Shown here: in pieces, positions 1-6,342 of the stretch
How positions within the stretch are numbered: the first letter of the stretch is position 1
Layout: each line of letters starts with the position of its first letter
Assembly: GCA_002049885.1 (NCBI GenBank)
Contig: MVCS01000028.1
Location: forward strand, 1 to 9,527
DNA: 9,527 bases
Direction of reading: 5' to 3'
DNA from: Planctomycetales bacterium 4484_123
GTDB taxonomy: Bacteria > Planctomycetota > Phycisphaerae > SM23-33
Notes under the pieces: generated by a model
What the model was told of the DNA's origin: nothing
Databases searched by the model: none
The model's input: only the letters and a program-made list of their open reading frames with translations
Program-made: the position numbers and the translations under genes

Positions 1-783
1 TTCCAGGAAGGCCTGGGGCTGCTGGAGGCCGGCAAGCTGCTCCCGGCCCGGTCGGCCCTGGCCGACGCCCTCAACTCCGGCGCCCTGAGCGAAGAACTCG
101 CCGAGAAGGCCCGCAGTCGCCTCGTGGAGCTGGCCGACCGCATGCTCTTCAGCCGGGGCGTGTATCCCGGCGACCCATGCACATTCATGTACACATTCCG
201 GCCGGGCGACAGGCTGGTGCGGGTGGAGCGCCGACTGGCCCTGCACGTGCCGGAGCGGCTGATCCTGCGGATCAACGGCATCGCCGACGCCACCAAGATC
301 CGCGCCGGCCAAAGCCTGAAGATGATTCGCGGCCCGTTCCACGCGGTGGTCACCAAGGGCCGGTTCATCATGGACATCTACCTCCAGGAACACGGCACGG
401 GCCGGATGCTCTTCGTCCGCCGCTTCCGCGTGGGCACGGGCAGGGACGGCTCGACCCCGGCGGGGCTGTGGCGGGTCTCGGTGGGACGAAAGATGACCCA
501 CGCCCCCTGGACGCCCCCGCCGTCAAGCAACCTGCCGCAGCGGAAGGTCCTCTGGGGCCAGCCGGGATACCCCCTGGGCAGGATGGGTTACTGGATCGGC
601 CTGGAGGGCGCGGAAGGCAACCCCCATACCGCCGAGGACGGCTTCGGCATCCACGGCACCAACGACCCGGCCAGCATAGGCAAGGCCTCCTCCCTGGGCT
701 GCATCCGCCTGACCGACGAGGACATCGAGCAGGTCTATGCCATGCTGTATCCCAAGTGGAGCAAGGTCCGCATCAAGCCCTGA
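1..783 (+). CDS. LysM / L,D-transpeptidase (YkuD fold), 5'-truncated by window edge
   Basis: The frame is open from base 1 to the TGA at 781-783, so the gene starts upstream; an internal GTG at 124 is not a credible start because coding continues before it. Layout over 260 visible codons: an alpha-helical N-terminal stretch (LLEAGKLLPARSALADAL), a LysM-like peptidoglycan-binding segment (YTFRPGDRLVRVERRL through INGIADATKIRAGQSLKMI), then a YkuD catalytic domain. The active-site signature HGTNDPASIGKASSLGCIRL is intact, with its His at 652-654 and the nucleophilic Cys at 700-702. Family knowledge: such enzymes act outside the cytoplasmic membrane, forming 3-3 peptidoglycan cross-links or attaching proteins to the wall, with Cys as acyl acceptor. 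The signal peptide, if any, lies outside the window. The gene converges on lptD, 77 bp away. The fold assignment is firm; the exact reaction is not determined by sequence. Confidence 0.92.
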   Translation, partial: FQEGLGLLEAGKLLPARSALADALNSGALSEELAEKARSRLVELADRMLFSRGVYPGDPCTFMYTFRPGDRLVRVERRLALHVPERLILRINGIADATKIRAGQSLKMIRGPFHAVVTKGRFIMDIYLQEHGTGRMLFVRRFRVGTGRDGSTPAGLWRVSVGRKMTHAPWTPPPSSNLPQRKVLWGQPGYPLGRMGYWIGLEGAEGNPHTAEDGFGIHGTNDPASIGKASSLGCIRLTDEDIEQVYAMLYPKWSKVRIKP

Positions 784-815
784 GAGCCGGCCCGCCCCTT
801 CAGGCCGCCGGGACC

Positions 816-836
816 GGCCGCCCCGCTGCTGCGGCC
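816..836. terminator. GC-rich hairpin between convergent genes, possible terminator
   Basis: The 77-bp spacer between the L,D-transpeptidase stop and the lptD stop contains GGCCGC (816-821) and GCGGCC (831-836), a perfect 6-bp stem with a 9-nt loop. A second inverted repeat, ACTCGG (847-852) / CCGAGT (856-861), has a 3-nt loop and overlaps the lptD stop codon. Neither is followed by a real T tract on either strand, so these are weak candidates for bidirectional termination or 3'-end stabilisation. Confidence 0.3.
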
Positions 837-860
837 CGTTGCCGCCACTCGGGGTCCGAG

Positions 861-3716
861 TCATTCCTCCGCGGGCCTGAAGGCCGAGAGGTAGCTCAGC
901 CGCCGGCCGCCGATGCCCAGTTCGGGGATGCCCTCCGGCCAGACGCTCAGCACCACGCTGACCTCGTCGTAGGTGCGGTCGTAGGTGATGGTGATCGCGG
1001 CGTACAACCTGGAGAACTTCCGCACGATGGTGGCGGAGGTGGCCTCGTTGCGCCCGCCCTCGAGGTTGAAGTCGTACTGCTCGAAGACGCTCAGGGAGTA
1101 CTTCCGCGAAATCTTGTAGTACAGGCCCACGGTGCCCAGCGAGCTTTCCAGGGCCTCGATGTAGCGCAGGCCGAGATAGTACCGCAGCCGGGGGTCGCGG
1201 GAGACGGTCAGGCCGATGCTGCCCCGCCCGAGCTTGTCGGTATCCAGGTCATAGTTGGCGGCCCCCAGCAGCGTGGTGGAATCGGAGATGTGCCAGGTCA
1301 GCTCGCCGTTGAGGGCGTTGCGGGGCAGGCTGTACTCGGGCCGGGAGGCCAAGTACCGGCCGTCGGCGGGCAGGCCGGTGTCGGCATCGTTGAACACCGA
1401 GGCGGAGACGTCCAGCCGCAGCCAGTCCACCACGTGGCGGTCGTTGGCGGGTCCGCGTTTGGTCTGGAACAACTGCCGCACGCCCACCGTCGCCCCGCCC
1501 AGGCGGCGCACGTACAGCTCGGTGGCCGGGTTGAACGGATACAGCCGGTCGGGCCCGTCCACCGAGGTGATGGACCAGAACACCGCCCCGTAGGGGGTGA
1601 TGATGTGCTTGATACGATGGAGGTCCCACAGCCGGCTTTCCACATCCTCGTACAGCCGCCAGATGTGCATCGTGGCCTTGGCGCCGAGCTGTCCCCAGGG
1701 CCGGAGCAGCCCGCCGTCGCGCGGCGTATCGGCCCAGTAGGTCAGCCGGCCGGTCACGAAGGGCAGCAACTTCACCGGCCCCAGCGCCAACGGCAGGTCG
1801 ATCTCCTGGCGCAGGTCGGCGCGGGTGACCGTCCGGCTGGAGGCAATCCCCAGCCGATGGTCCGGCCGATACCGCACCAGGCCGACCCGCCCCTCCCCGT
1901 GCAGAGTCAGTACGTCCTGGAAAAGAGACTGCCCGATGAGGTAGCCGGCGATATCGGGAAAGGCCTCGGTCTGAGTGAGGAAATCGTTGACGCGGAACTT
2001 GCCGAGTATGGTCAAGGCCCAGTTGTCGCGCTGCTTCTTGGCGTAGATGAGGTTTTCCTGGTCCTTGGAGGCCCAGAACTCACCCGGGAAGAACTGCTCC
2101 AGGAAGTTGGGGTCGCAGAGGTAGCTGCCCTCCAGTTGGAGCTCCCAGTTGCGGGGCAGGAACTGCTTGTGCCGCCACAGCAACCTGCCGCGCTGCTCCC
2201 GGGCCGCGATGTTCCGGCGCCGGGTGCCGAAGTCGTCCTCGCGCTCCTTGTCCAGCAGGCCGTAGGCCAGGGCGTAGCCGCTGTACGTGGGCCGGCGGTA
2301 CTTCACCCGGCCACCCAGCAGGAAGCCGCGCTCGTACCAGTCGGCCTCAAGCCGGCCCTTGAAGCCCTCCGGCCGGCGCACGCCGAGCAGGCGGAACAGG
2401 AACCACTCGCTCTCGCCGCCCCAGCCGAACCGGCCATGCCGCCCGAACTGCACTCTGCGCAGGGCGGTGTGGCCCTCCTCGGCGTCGCCCTGTATCCACG
2501 GCGCCCACAGCACCGGCACCACGCCCAGCTTCAGCACGGCGTTGTCCAGGCGGGTGCGCCAGCGCCGCTCCGAGAGCCGCACGCCGTAGGGGTCGTAGAT
2601 GGTGGTGTCTTCCAGCGTGGCCCGCTCGGCGGCGAAGGCCCACTCGGGAGTGTGGAAATCGCTGGTGGTGACCAGGGCGTCGCGGAACTCCCAGCGGTAG
2701 CCGCGCAATCGGAGCTTCCGCCTGTCCTGGTAGGCGCCCAGTTGCAGGGCCTCGCGGGCGCGGATGTACACGGGGATGTTGCGCTGCTCCTGGATGGTCC
2801 GCAGCACGGGGGCGATGACGATGGCCCGCCCGGTGACGAAATCGTAGAAGAGCTCCTCTGCGTGTACCGTGCGCTCGCCCCGGCGCAGCACCACATCGTC
2901 GCACAGGTAGGCCCCCAGGATGCGTTCGGGTTTCCCGGGGGCGGGCAGCTTGCCGGCCTTGGTGTAGATGACCGCCGCCCCGGAGCGCATCTCCATGAAC
3001 AGGTCCTGGTCCGGGGAGCCCTGCGAGAGGTACACGTTGCCCTTGGCGATGGTGACGCGGCGCTTGAGCTTGGGGTTCTTCGGGTCAACCTGCTCTTCGG
3101 AGGTGAACTTGTCGGCGCGGAAGGTCACGGGCCGGCGCCCGGGCATCACCGGCAGTCCGGGCCGGGTCGTGGGCGCCGGGCGGGTTCCGACTGGCGGCTT
3201 CAGCAGCGGCGGCGGCTGGCGTCGGGCCGGTGGCTGGGCCGCCCTGCGCCGCACCGCCTCCGCGCGCTGATACAGCGGAAAGGAACTCAACTGCCGGGCC
3301 TGCTGCAGGCTCACACGCACCCGCAGCGCGCCTTGGTGGTGGATGACATCGAAGATGGAACGGTCCTTCAGCACCGACCCGTCCGGCTCGACCACCTTGG
3401 CATCGCCCTCGATGTACAGCTCGATGTCGCGCAACAGGCGCGGGCCGAAAGGCCGCTCCTTGATCCACATCACGGCGTCCCGGCCAGTGAAGCGGCGCGC
3501 GCCCAGCCTGAGCGAGAAATTCCCCAACAGGACGTTTACGGTCTGGCCCTTGACCTTGAAGGTGTACATCTGCCGGGCGGTGACCAGGACGTCCTCGTAG
3601 GCGTAGCGCCGGGCCGGCTGGGCCCGGCTGGCCGGCGCCAGCCACAGCAGCACCGCGCCGGCCAGGATTACCCCGCTGCATGCCAGCTTCCGCCCGCCGA
3701 GCCTCGTCCCTGCCAT
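861..3716 (-). CDS. lptD: LPS-assembly outer-membrane protein LptD (OstA family)
   Basis: 951 aa. Residues 1-32 form a signal peptide: basic start, hydrophobic core SGVILAGAVLLWLAP, and a probable signal peptidase I site after PASRA. Residues about 35-155 form a first OstA-like beta region. It is followed by a Pro/Arg-rich linker (about 162-195) and a second OstA-type segment (TFRADKFTSEEQ, ITIAKGNVYLSQG-like). The long C-terminal part has LptD barrel features such as SYLCDPNFLEQFFPGEFW, RDNWALTIL, NDFLTQTEAFPDIAGYLIGQSL and a terminal run of amphipathic strands. Family role: with LptE it receives LPS from the periplasmic Lpt bridge and inserts it into the outer leaflet. The ATG at 3714-3716 is chosen because no in-frame ATG, GTG or TTG lies nearby upstream and a signal peptide follows directly; the purine-rich GAGAAAAGGG abuts it. 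Few cysteines are visible, so the disulfide pattern of the E. coli protein is unlikely. A related OstA-like transporter is the alternative. Confidence 0.85.
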   Translation of the reverse strand: MAGTRLGGRKLACSGVILAGAVLLWLAPASRAQPARRYAYEDVLVTARQMYTFKVKGQTVNVLLGNFSLRLGARRFTGRDAVMWIKERPFGPRLLRDIELYIEGDAKVVEPDGSVLKDRSIFDVIHHQGALRVRVSLQQARQLSSFPLYQRAEAVRRRAAQPPARRQPPPLLKPPVGTRPAPTTRPGLPVMPGRRPVTFRADKFTSEEQVDPKNPKLKRRVTIAKGNVYLSQGSPDQDLFMEMRSGAAVIYTKAGKLPAPGKPERILGAYLCDDVVLRRGERTVHAEELFYDFVTGRAIVIAPVLRTIQEQRNIPVYIRAREALQLGAYQDRRKLRLRGYRWEFRDALVTTSDFHTPEWAFAAERATLEDTTIYDPYGVRLSERRWRTRLDNAVLKLGVVPVLWAPWIQGDAEEGHTALRRVQFGRHGRFGWGGESEWFLFRLLGVRRPEGFKGRLEADWYERGFLLGGRVKYRRPTYSGYALAYGLLDKEREDDFGTRRRNIAAREQRGRLLWRHKQFLPRNWELQLEGSYLCDPNFLEQFFPGEFWASKDQENLIYAKKQRDNWALTILGKFRVNDFLTQTEAFPDIAGYLIGQSLFQDVLTLHGEGRVGLVRYRPDHRLGIASSRTVTRADLRQEIDLPLALGPVKLLPFVTGRLTYWADTPRDGGLLRPWGQLGAKATMHIWRLYEDVESRLWDLHRIKHIITPYGAVFWSITSVDGPDRLYPFNPATELYVRRLGGATVGVRQLFQTKRGPANDRHVVDWLRLDVSASVFNDADTGLPADGRYLASRPEYSLPRNALNGELTWHISDSTTLLGAANYDLDTDKLGRGSIGLTVSRDPRLRYYLGLRYIEALESSLGTVGLYYKISRKYSLSVFEQYDFNLEGGRNEATSATIVRKFSRLYAAITITYDRTYDEVSVVLSVWPEGIPELGIGGRRLSYLSAFRPAEE

Positions 3717-3736
3717 CCCTTTTCTCGTCCCTGCCA
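3703..3736. repeat. 13-bp direct repeat spanning the lptD start
   Basis: The sequence CTCGTCCCTGCCA occurs at 3703-3715 and again at 3724-3736, exactly 21 bp (seven codons) apart. On the minus strand the proximal copy is the lptD start itself (ATG GCA GGG ACG AG) and the distal copy replaces ATG by CTG. It looks like a local duplication of the translation start region, or a pair of binding half-sites just downstream of the promoter. Confidence 0.6.
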
Positions 3737-3763
3737 GCAGGATTTCTCTCCCGACCGCGGGCG

Positions 3764-3791
3764 ATTATAGGCCCCGCCCCGGGCAAGTCAA
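3764..3791 (-). promoter_or_regulatory. Near-consensus sigma70-type promoter for lptD
   Basis: On the minus strand TTGACT (3786-3791) is followed after 16 nt by a perfect TATAAT (3764-3769). The predicted start is near 3757, giving a leader of about 40 nt before the lptD ATG. In such GC-rich DNA a 6/6 -10 box with a 5/6 -35 box at this spacing is unlikely to be chance. It overlaps the upstream region of the divergent NDK operon. Confidence 0.75.
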
Positions 3792-3795
3792 ACAG

Positions 3796-3824
3796 TTGTT
3801 CGAGTCGGCATGCTGGTGTATCTT
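3796..3824 (+). promoter_or_regulatory. Weak candidate promoter for the NDK operon
   Basis: TTGTTC (3796-3801) and TATCTT (3819-3824) are separated by 17 bp on the plus strand, about 60 bp before the chosen NDK start. Only the TTG of the -35 box and four of six -10 bases match consensus. It would be back-to-back with the much better lptD promoter. Confidence 0.25.
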
Positions 3825-3872
3825 TTCAATGCGGTCAATGGGAAGCAACCAGATGGAACGGAACCTGCAATG

Positions 3873-3879
3873 AGAGGTG
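3873..3879 (+). promoter_or_regulatory. Shine-Dalgarno that selects GTG 3885 as NDK start
   Basis: AGAGGTG lies 5 nt before the GTG at 3885-3887. The upstream in-frame ATGs at 3810 and 3870 have no comparable purine-rich site, and the encoded domain homology begins only a few residues after the GTG. Confidence 0.55.
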
Positions 3880-3884
3880 CAACG

Positions 3885-5069
3885 GTGGACGAACTGGCTT
3901 ACGCGCTGATCACTCCCTACAGCATCTTCAAGAGCCGCACCGGCGGGATTGTCGCCCGGCTGATAGCCCACTCCCGGGCGAAGCTGGTGGCGGTGCGCAT
4001 GATGGTCTTCTCCGACGAGTTCCTGGACGCCTACGTGGAGCTGCTGTGCCCGCCGGGGATGGACCCGGCCATGGCCCAGGCCTGGCGGAACTACGTCAAC
4101 GAGAACCTGCGCAAGGACAACCCCTGGGGGTTCCTGCCCCGCTGCATGCTGCTGTTGTTCTCCGGACCGGACGCGGTCCGGCACCTGAAGGACGATGTCA
4201 TCGGCAGCTTCACGGAAGAGATCGCCGGCGACACCATCCGCGGCACCTACGGCGACTTCATCCGCGACGCGGAGGGGCGAATCCGCTACTTCGAGCCCGC
4301 CGTCATAACCGCGCCGTCGGCCCAGCTGAACGTCGAGCACCTCAAGCTGCTGGGGCAGCACTGCGACAGCGACGGCGGCATCCTCACCGGACGCTGCAAA
4401 TACCCGCCCGGCAGCAACGTCGAGACCTGCCTGGTCATCCTCAAGCCCGACAACTTCGAAAAACCCATGCGCCGGCCTGGAAGCATCATCGACGTCTTCA
4501 GCCGGACCGGCCTGCGCATCGTGGGCGTCAAGTTGCTGAGCATGACCGTCGCCCAGGCGGAGGAGTTCTACGCACCTCTGCGGAAACTGTTCCTCACCCG
4601 TTTGAGGCCCAAACTGGCCCAGGAAATCTACGCCCAACTCCACAGCGCCTTTGCCTTCCCCATCACCCAGCACGACGCCGAGAAAATGGCCGACCTGCTC
4701 ATCGATCGCCACGCCGAGACCGAGTTCAACCGCATCGTGGAATACATGACCGGCCTGAAGCCCGAGGAAATCCAGGACCCCGCCGATAAACGCTCCGCCA
4801 GCCGGACCCGCTGCCTGGCCATGCTGTACGAGGGGCCCGACGCCATCAGCAGGATCCGCCGCCAACTCGGTTCGACAGACCCGGCCCAGGCCGAGCCCGG
4901 TTCCGTGCGCAGCGAGTTCGGGCGCGACCTGATGCGGAACGGCGCCCACGCCTCCGACAGCGCCGAGAGCGCCGAGCGTGAACGGAAGATCATCGGCATG
5001 TGGGCGGAGACCGGCCCCAGCGACGTCAAGATCGCCATCGATGCCTACCTTCAGGGACTGAAGGGATGA
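3885..5069 (+). CDS. Tandem nucleoside diphosphate kinase-like protein: degenerate NDK domain fused to intact NDK domain
   Basis: 394 aa from GTG 3885; an ATG at 3870 would add five residues. The C-terminal half (about 180-380) is a recognisable NDK domain: LVILKPDNF with Lys187, GLRIVGVKLLSMTVAQAEEFY, AMLYEGPDAISRIRRQLG, the Kpn-loop-like GSTDPAQAEPGSVRSEFG, and RNGAHASDSAESAERE with the phosphoryl-accepting His355. NDKs transfer gamma-phosphate between nucleotides through this phospho-His. Two oddities are visible. Between FYAPL (about 228) and CLAML (310) there are about 80 residues where ordinary NDKs have about 20. The N-terminal half (about 1-165) repeats the pattern in decayed form: ALITPYSIF replaces the KPD motif, LLFSGPDAVRHL and DTIRGTYGDF match the core, and FEPAVITAPSAQ stands where the His motif should be. 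It overlaps the next gene by ATGA, indicating translational coupling. NDK assignment is firm for the C-terminal half; activity is inferred. Confidence 0.85.
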   Translation: MDELAYALITPYSIFKSRTGGIVARLIAHSRAKLVAVRMMVFSDEFLDAYVELLCPPGMDPAMAQAWRNYVNENLRKDNPWGFLPRCMLLLFSGPDAVRHLKDDVIGSFTEEIAGDTIRGTYGDFIRDAEGRIRYFEPAVITAPSAQLNVEHLKLLGQHCDSDGGILTGRCKYPPGSNVETCLVILKPDNFEKPMRRPGSIIDVFSRTGLRIVGVKLLSMTVAQAEEFYAPLRKLFLTRLRPKLAQEIYAQLHSAFAFPITQHDAEKMADLLIDRHAETEFNRIVEYMTGLKPEEIQDPADKRSASRTRCLAMLYEGPDAISRIRRQLGSTDPAQAEPGSVRSEFGRDLMRNGAHASDSAESAERERKIIGMWAETGPSDVKIAIDAYLQGLKG

Positions 5070-5761
5070 TCCTCCACCTGCCCGGCGAGTTGAGCATTGC
5101 CACGCTGGTCCTGGGTCCGCTGCTGACCAACACGTATGTGCTGGTCCACCATCCGGCCAGACGAGCCGCCCGGGATGCGCCCGCCGGGCCGACCCCGGCC
5201 GGGCCGACCTGCTGGCTGGTCGATCCCGGCCTGGAACCCGAGCCTCTGCTGGACTATCTGCGCCACAAGCAGCTCCAGCCTCAGCGCGTGCTGCTGACCC
5301 ACTGTCACGGCGACCATATCGGCGGGCTCAGCGCCGTAAAGGAGCTCTGGCCGGAGGCGATCGTAGGCGCCCCCTTGGCCGAGGCGGACTGGCTCACCGA
5401 CCCGGCCCGCAACCTCTCGCTTCCCTTCGGCATGCACGTGGTGGCGCCCGAGGCCGACGAGACCTTCCAGGCCGGCGAGGAGCTGCAAATGGGCGGGCTG
5501 ACCTGGGAAATACTCGACACAGCCGGCCACAGCCCCGGCGGCGTGAGCTTCTACTGCCGCAGATGCGGGGTCGTGCTGACCGGCGACGCCCTCTTCGCCG
5601 ACAGCATAGGCCGCAGCGACATCCCCGAGGCCGACGGAGAGAAGCTGCTGCGAAACATCCGCCGCAGTCTGCTGGCCCTGCCGGAGTCCACGCGCGTGCT
5701 GCCTGGCCACGGCCCGCCGACGACCATCGGCGAGGAACGCACCTCCAACCCGTTCCTGTAA
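5066..5761 (+). CDS. Metallo-beta-lactamase-fold hydrolase, glyoxalase II-like
   Basis: 231 aa. The ATG at 5066 overlaps the NDK stop (ATGA) and has AGGGA 8 nt upstream, so the two genes are probably translated together. All ligands of a binuclear metal site are present: the THCHGDHIGG motif gives His79, His81, Asp83 and His84, AGHSPGG gives His155, TGDALF gives Asp174 and LPGHGP gives His215. The ending (PTTIGEERTSNPFL) is typical of the small bacterial GloB-like group, which hydrolyse thiolesters or related compounds. Without the C-terminal substrate-binding domain of true hydroxyacylglutathione hydrolase (glyoxalase II) the substrate cannot be named. A short Pro/Ala/Gly loop near residues 31-48 contains a duplicated PAGPT and separates the first strands. 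Pairing with an NDK gives no obvious pathway clue. Confidence 0.88.
   Translation: MILHLPGELSIATLVLGPLLTNTYVLVHHPARRAARDAPAGPTPAGPTCWLVDPGLEPEPLLDYLRHKQLQPQRVLLTHCHGDHIGGLSAVKELWPEAIVGAPLAEADWLTDPARNLSLPFGMHVVAPEADETFQAGEELQMGGLTWEILDTAGHSPGGVSFYCRRCGVVLTGDALFADSIGRSDIPEADGEKLLRNIRRSLLALPESTRVLPGHGPPTTIGEERTSNPFL
5183..5209 (+). repeat. In-frame 15-bp tandem duplication inside the hydrolase gene
   Basis: GCCGGGCCGACC is found at 5183-5194 and 5198-5209, a period of 15 bp. It encodes PAGPT twice in a probable surface loop and leaves the reading frame intact. Confidence 0.7.
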
Positions 5762-5772
5762 AACGACCATCC

Positions 5773-5814
5773 AGTGCGAAGTGCCCAGCTCGAAGTGCGA
5801 AGTGAAAAGTGCCA
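5773..5814 (+). repeat. Degenerate 7-bp tandem array (AGTGCGA)
   Basis: Six consecutive 7-bp units start 12 bp after the hydrolase stop: AGTGCGA, AGTGCCC, AGCTCGA, AGTGCGA, AGTGAAA, AGTGCCA. The AG at positions 1-2 is constant and the T at position 4 holds in five of six. It resembles in style, but not in period, the octamer arrays further right. Its function is unknown. Confidence 0.8.
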
Positions 5815-5821
5815 AGGCGGA

Positions 5822-5942
5822 TCGGAGCTTCCGGGACTCTAGATCCCGGGGCGTCGCCGCCATGGCAGTCCGCCCCCCCGGGCGAGCGGTAAGCGCCAAT
5901 AGGAGGTCACGACACGCCCGCCCTGCCGCCGCCAAAGTTCAA
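5822..5942. other. Non-coding stretch between the heptamer array and the cimA promoter
   Basis: No credible gene is seen. It contains one palindromic hairpin, CCGGGA (5831-5836) / TCCCGG (5844-5849) with a 7-nt loop and no following T tract, which might end the NDK-hydrolase transcript. It also has an AGGAGGT at about 5901-5907 not followed by a usable start codon. Confidence 0.4.
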
Positions 5943-5970
5943 TTGACGCGCCGGGCCGGTGCGATATACT
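5943..5970 (+). promoter_or_regulatory. Strong sigma70-type promoter for the cimA leader
   Basis: TTGACG (5943-5948, 5/6 to consensus) and TATACT (5965-5970, 5/6) are separated by 16 bp. The predicted transcript starts near 5977, about 40 nt before the leader ORF and about 365 nt before cimA. The long leader is itself a sign of post-initiation control. Confidence 0.75.
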
Positions 5971-6016
5971 GGTGACGGCAACTGGGCCCGCAAGGGCACG
6001 CAGGCGAAAGGATACC

Positions 6017-6160
6017 ATGCGGATGGCCGGTGACATCTCGGGCGGTTGGGCAACTGCACTGGCCGGCGTCCGCGCAGGTATCATTCGGGTATCCCACGGG
6101 CGGGGTGGCCAGCCTGGCCACCGTGTCATCGCCCTGGTGATCGTAGGCTGCGTGCCTTAG
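6017..6160 (+). CDS. Putative leader peptide of the cimA attenuator, Val/Ile/Leu-rich end
   Basis: 47 codons from ATG 6017 to TAG 6158-6160, preceded by the Shine-Dalgarno-like AAAGGA (6007-6012); an ATG at 6023 is an alternative start with longer spacing. The peptide ends RVIALVIVGCVP, so codons 6125-6145 read Val-Ile-Ala-Leu-Val-Ile-Val, with another Val at 6152. It lies between a strong promoter and an intrinsic terminator, upstream of the gene that starts isoleucine synthesis from pyruvate. By analogy with the ilv and leu leaders of enteric bacteria, the ribosome would stall in this run when charged branched-chain tRNAs are scarce. A 47-residue length is longer than the classical leaders, and most of the N-terminal part (GDISGGWATALAGVRAG) shows no homology I recognise. 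Expression and function are inferred from layout only. Confidence 0.65.
   Translation: MRMAGDISGGWATALAGVRAGIIRVSHGRGGQPGHRVIALVIVGCVP
6104..6122 (+). promoter_or_regulatory. Hairpin just before the Val/Ile codon run
   Basis: GGTGGCC (6104-6110) and GGCCACC (6116-6122) form a perfect 7-bp stem with loop AGCCT; one further pair would close a 3-nt loop. It lies inside the leader ORF directly upstream of the branched-chain codons and could be a polymerase pause signal that synchronises the ribosome. Confidence 0.45.
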
Positions 6161-6206
6161 GGCGGGCGATCTCATCGGCCAATCGGCAAGCTGCGGCCCT
6201 GAGGCA
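6130..6206 (+). promoter_or_regulatory. Competing leader RNA helices: protector (1:2) and antiterminator (2:3)
   Basis: Segment 1 (6130-6137, CGCCCTGG) can pair with segment 2 (TTAGGGCG, 6157-6164), using six Watson-Crick and two wobble pairs. Segment 2 extended (TGCCTTAGGGC, 6153-6163) also pairs with segment 3 (GCCCTGAGGCA, 6196-6206) over 11 bp with a single U-G wobble. Segment 3 is also the 5' arm of the terminator, so 2:3 and 3:4 exclude each other. Segment 1 is within the Ala-Leu-Val codons, and segment 2 contains the leader stop codon. A ribosome stalled on the Ile codon at 6140 would cover segment 1 and reach about the start of segment 2. A ribosome at the stop codon would mask segment 2. 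Confidence 0.65.
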
Positions 6207-6233
6207 ACAGGAAGGCTTCGGGGCCGTTTTCTT
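6194..6233 (+). terminator. Intrinsic terminator / attenuator upstream of cimA
   Basis: CGGCCCTGAGGC (6194-6205) pairs with GCTTCGGGGCCG (6215-6226) over 12 bp, with two wobbles and a 9-nt loop, followed at once by TTTTCTT (6227-6233). It lies 33 nt after the leader stop and 109 nt before cimA, so it can only be useful as a conditional terminator. Confidence 0.8.
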
Positions 6234-6342
6234 CGGAATCGAGGCGGGCCCGACGGCCAGTCAGTCGCGGTCAGACCGGGCAACCCCCGGGGATGGCCTG
6301 CAAGGCCGCGGCCGGCGTGCCGATAGTAAACAAGGCGGAACC

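Noticed and set aside
177..3770. A 1197-codon open frame on the plus strand across the L,D-transpeptidase and lptD regions.
   Set aside because: It is antisense to lptD and in another frame of the L,D-transpeptidase. Its product is low-complexity Gly/Ala/Pro/Gln/Arg-rich, as expected from GC-rich third positions, while the opposing frames show clear families.
3810..3884. N-terminal extension of the NDK protein from ATG 3810.
   Set aside because: No Shine-Dalgarno at 3810, the added residues resemble nothing in the family, and AGAGGTG points to GTG 3885.
5781..5975. Small ORF of 64 codons in the spacer after the hydrolase.
   Set aside because: No Shine-Dalgarno, begins inside the heptamer array, crosses the cimA promoter, and the product is Arg/Ala-rich without motif.
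5972..6016. Longer leader ORF from GTG 5972.
   Set aside because: The predicted transcript begins near 5977, after this codon, and the Shine-Dalgarno lies before ATG 6017.
5977..6060. Possible c-di-GMP-type riboswitch (fragments GGGCACGCA, GGCGAAAGG).
   Set aside because: Only short fragments resemble the consensus; the expected paired helices and tetraloop receptor are not found, and the leader ORF with attenuator explains the region better.
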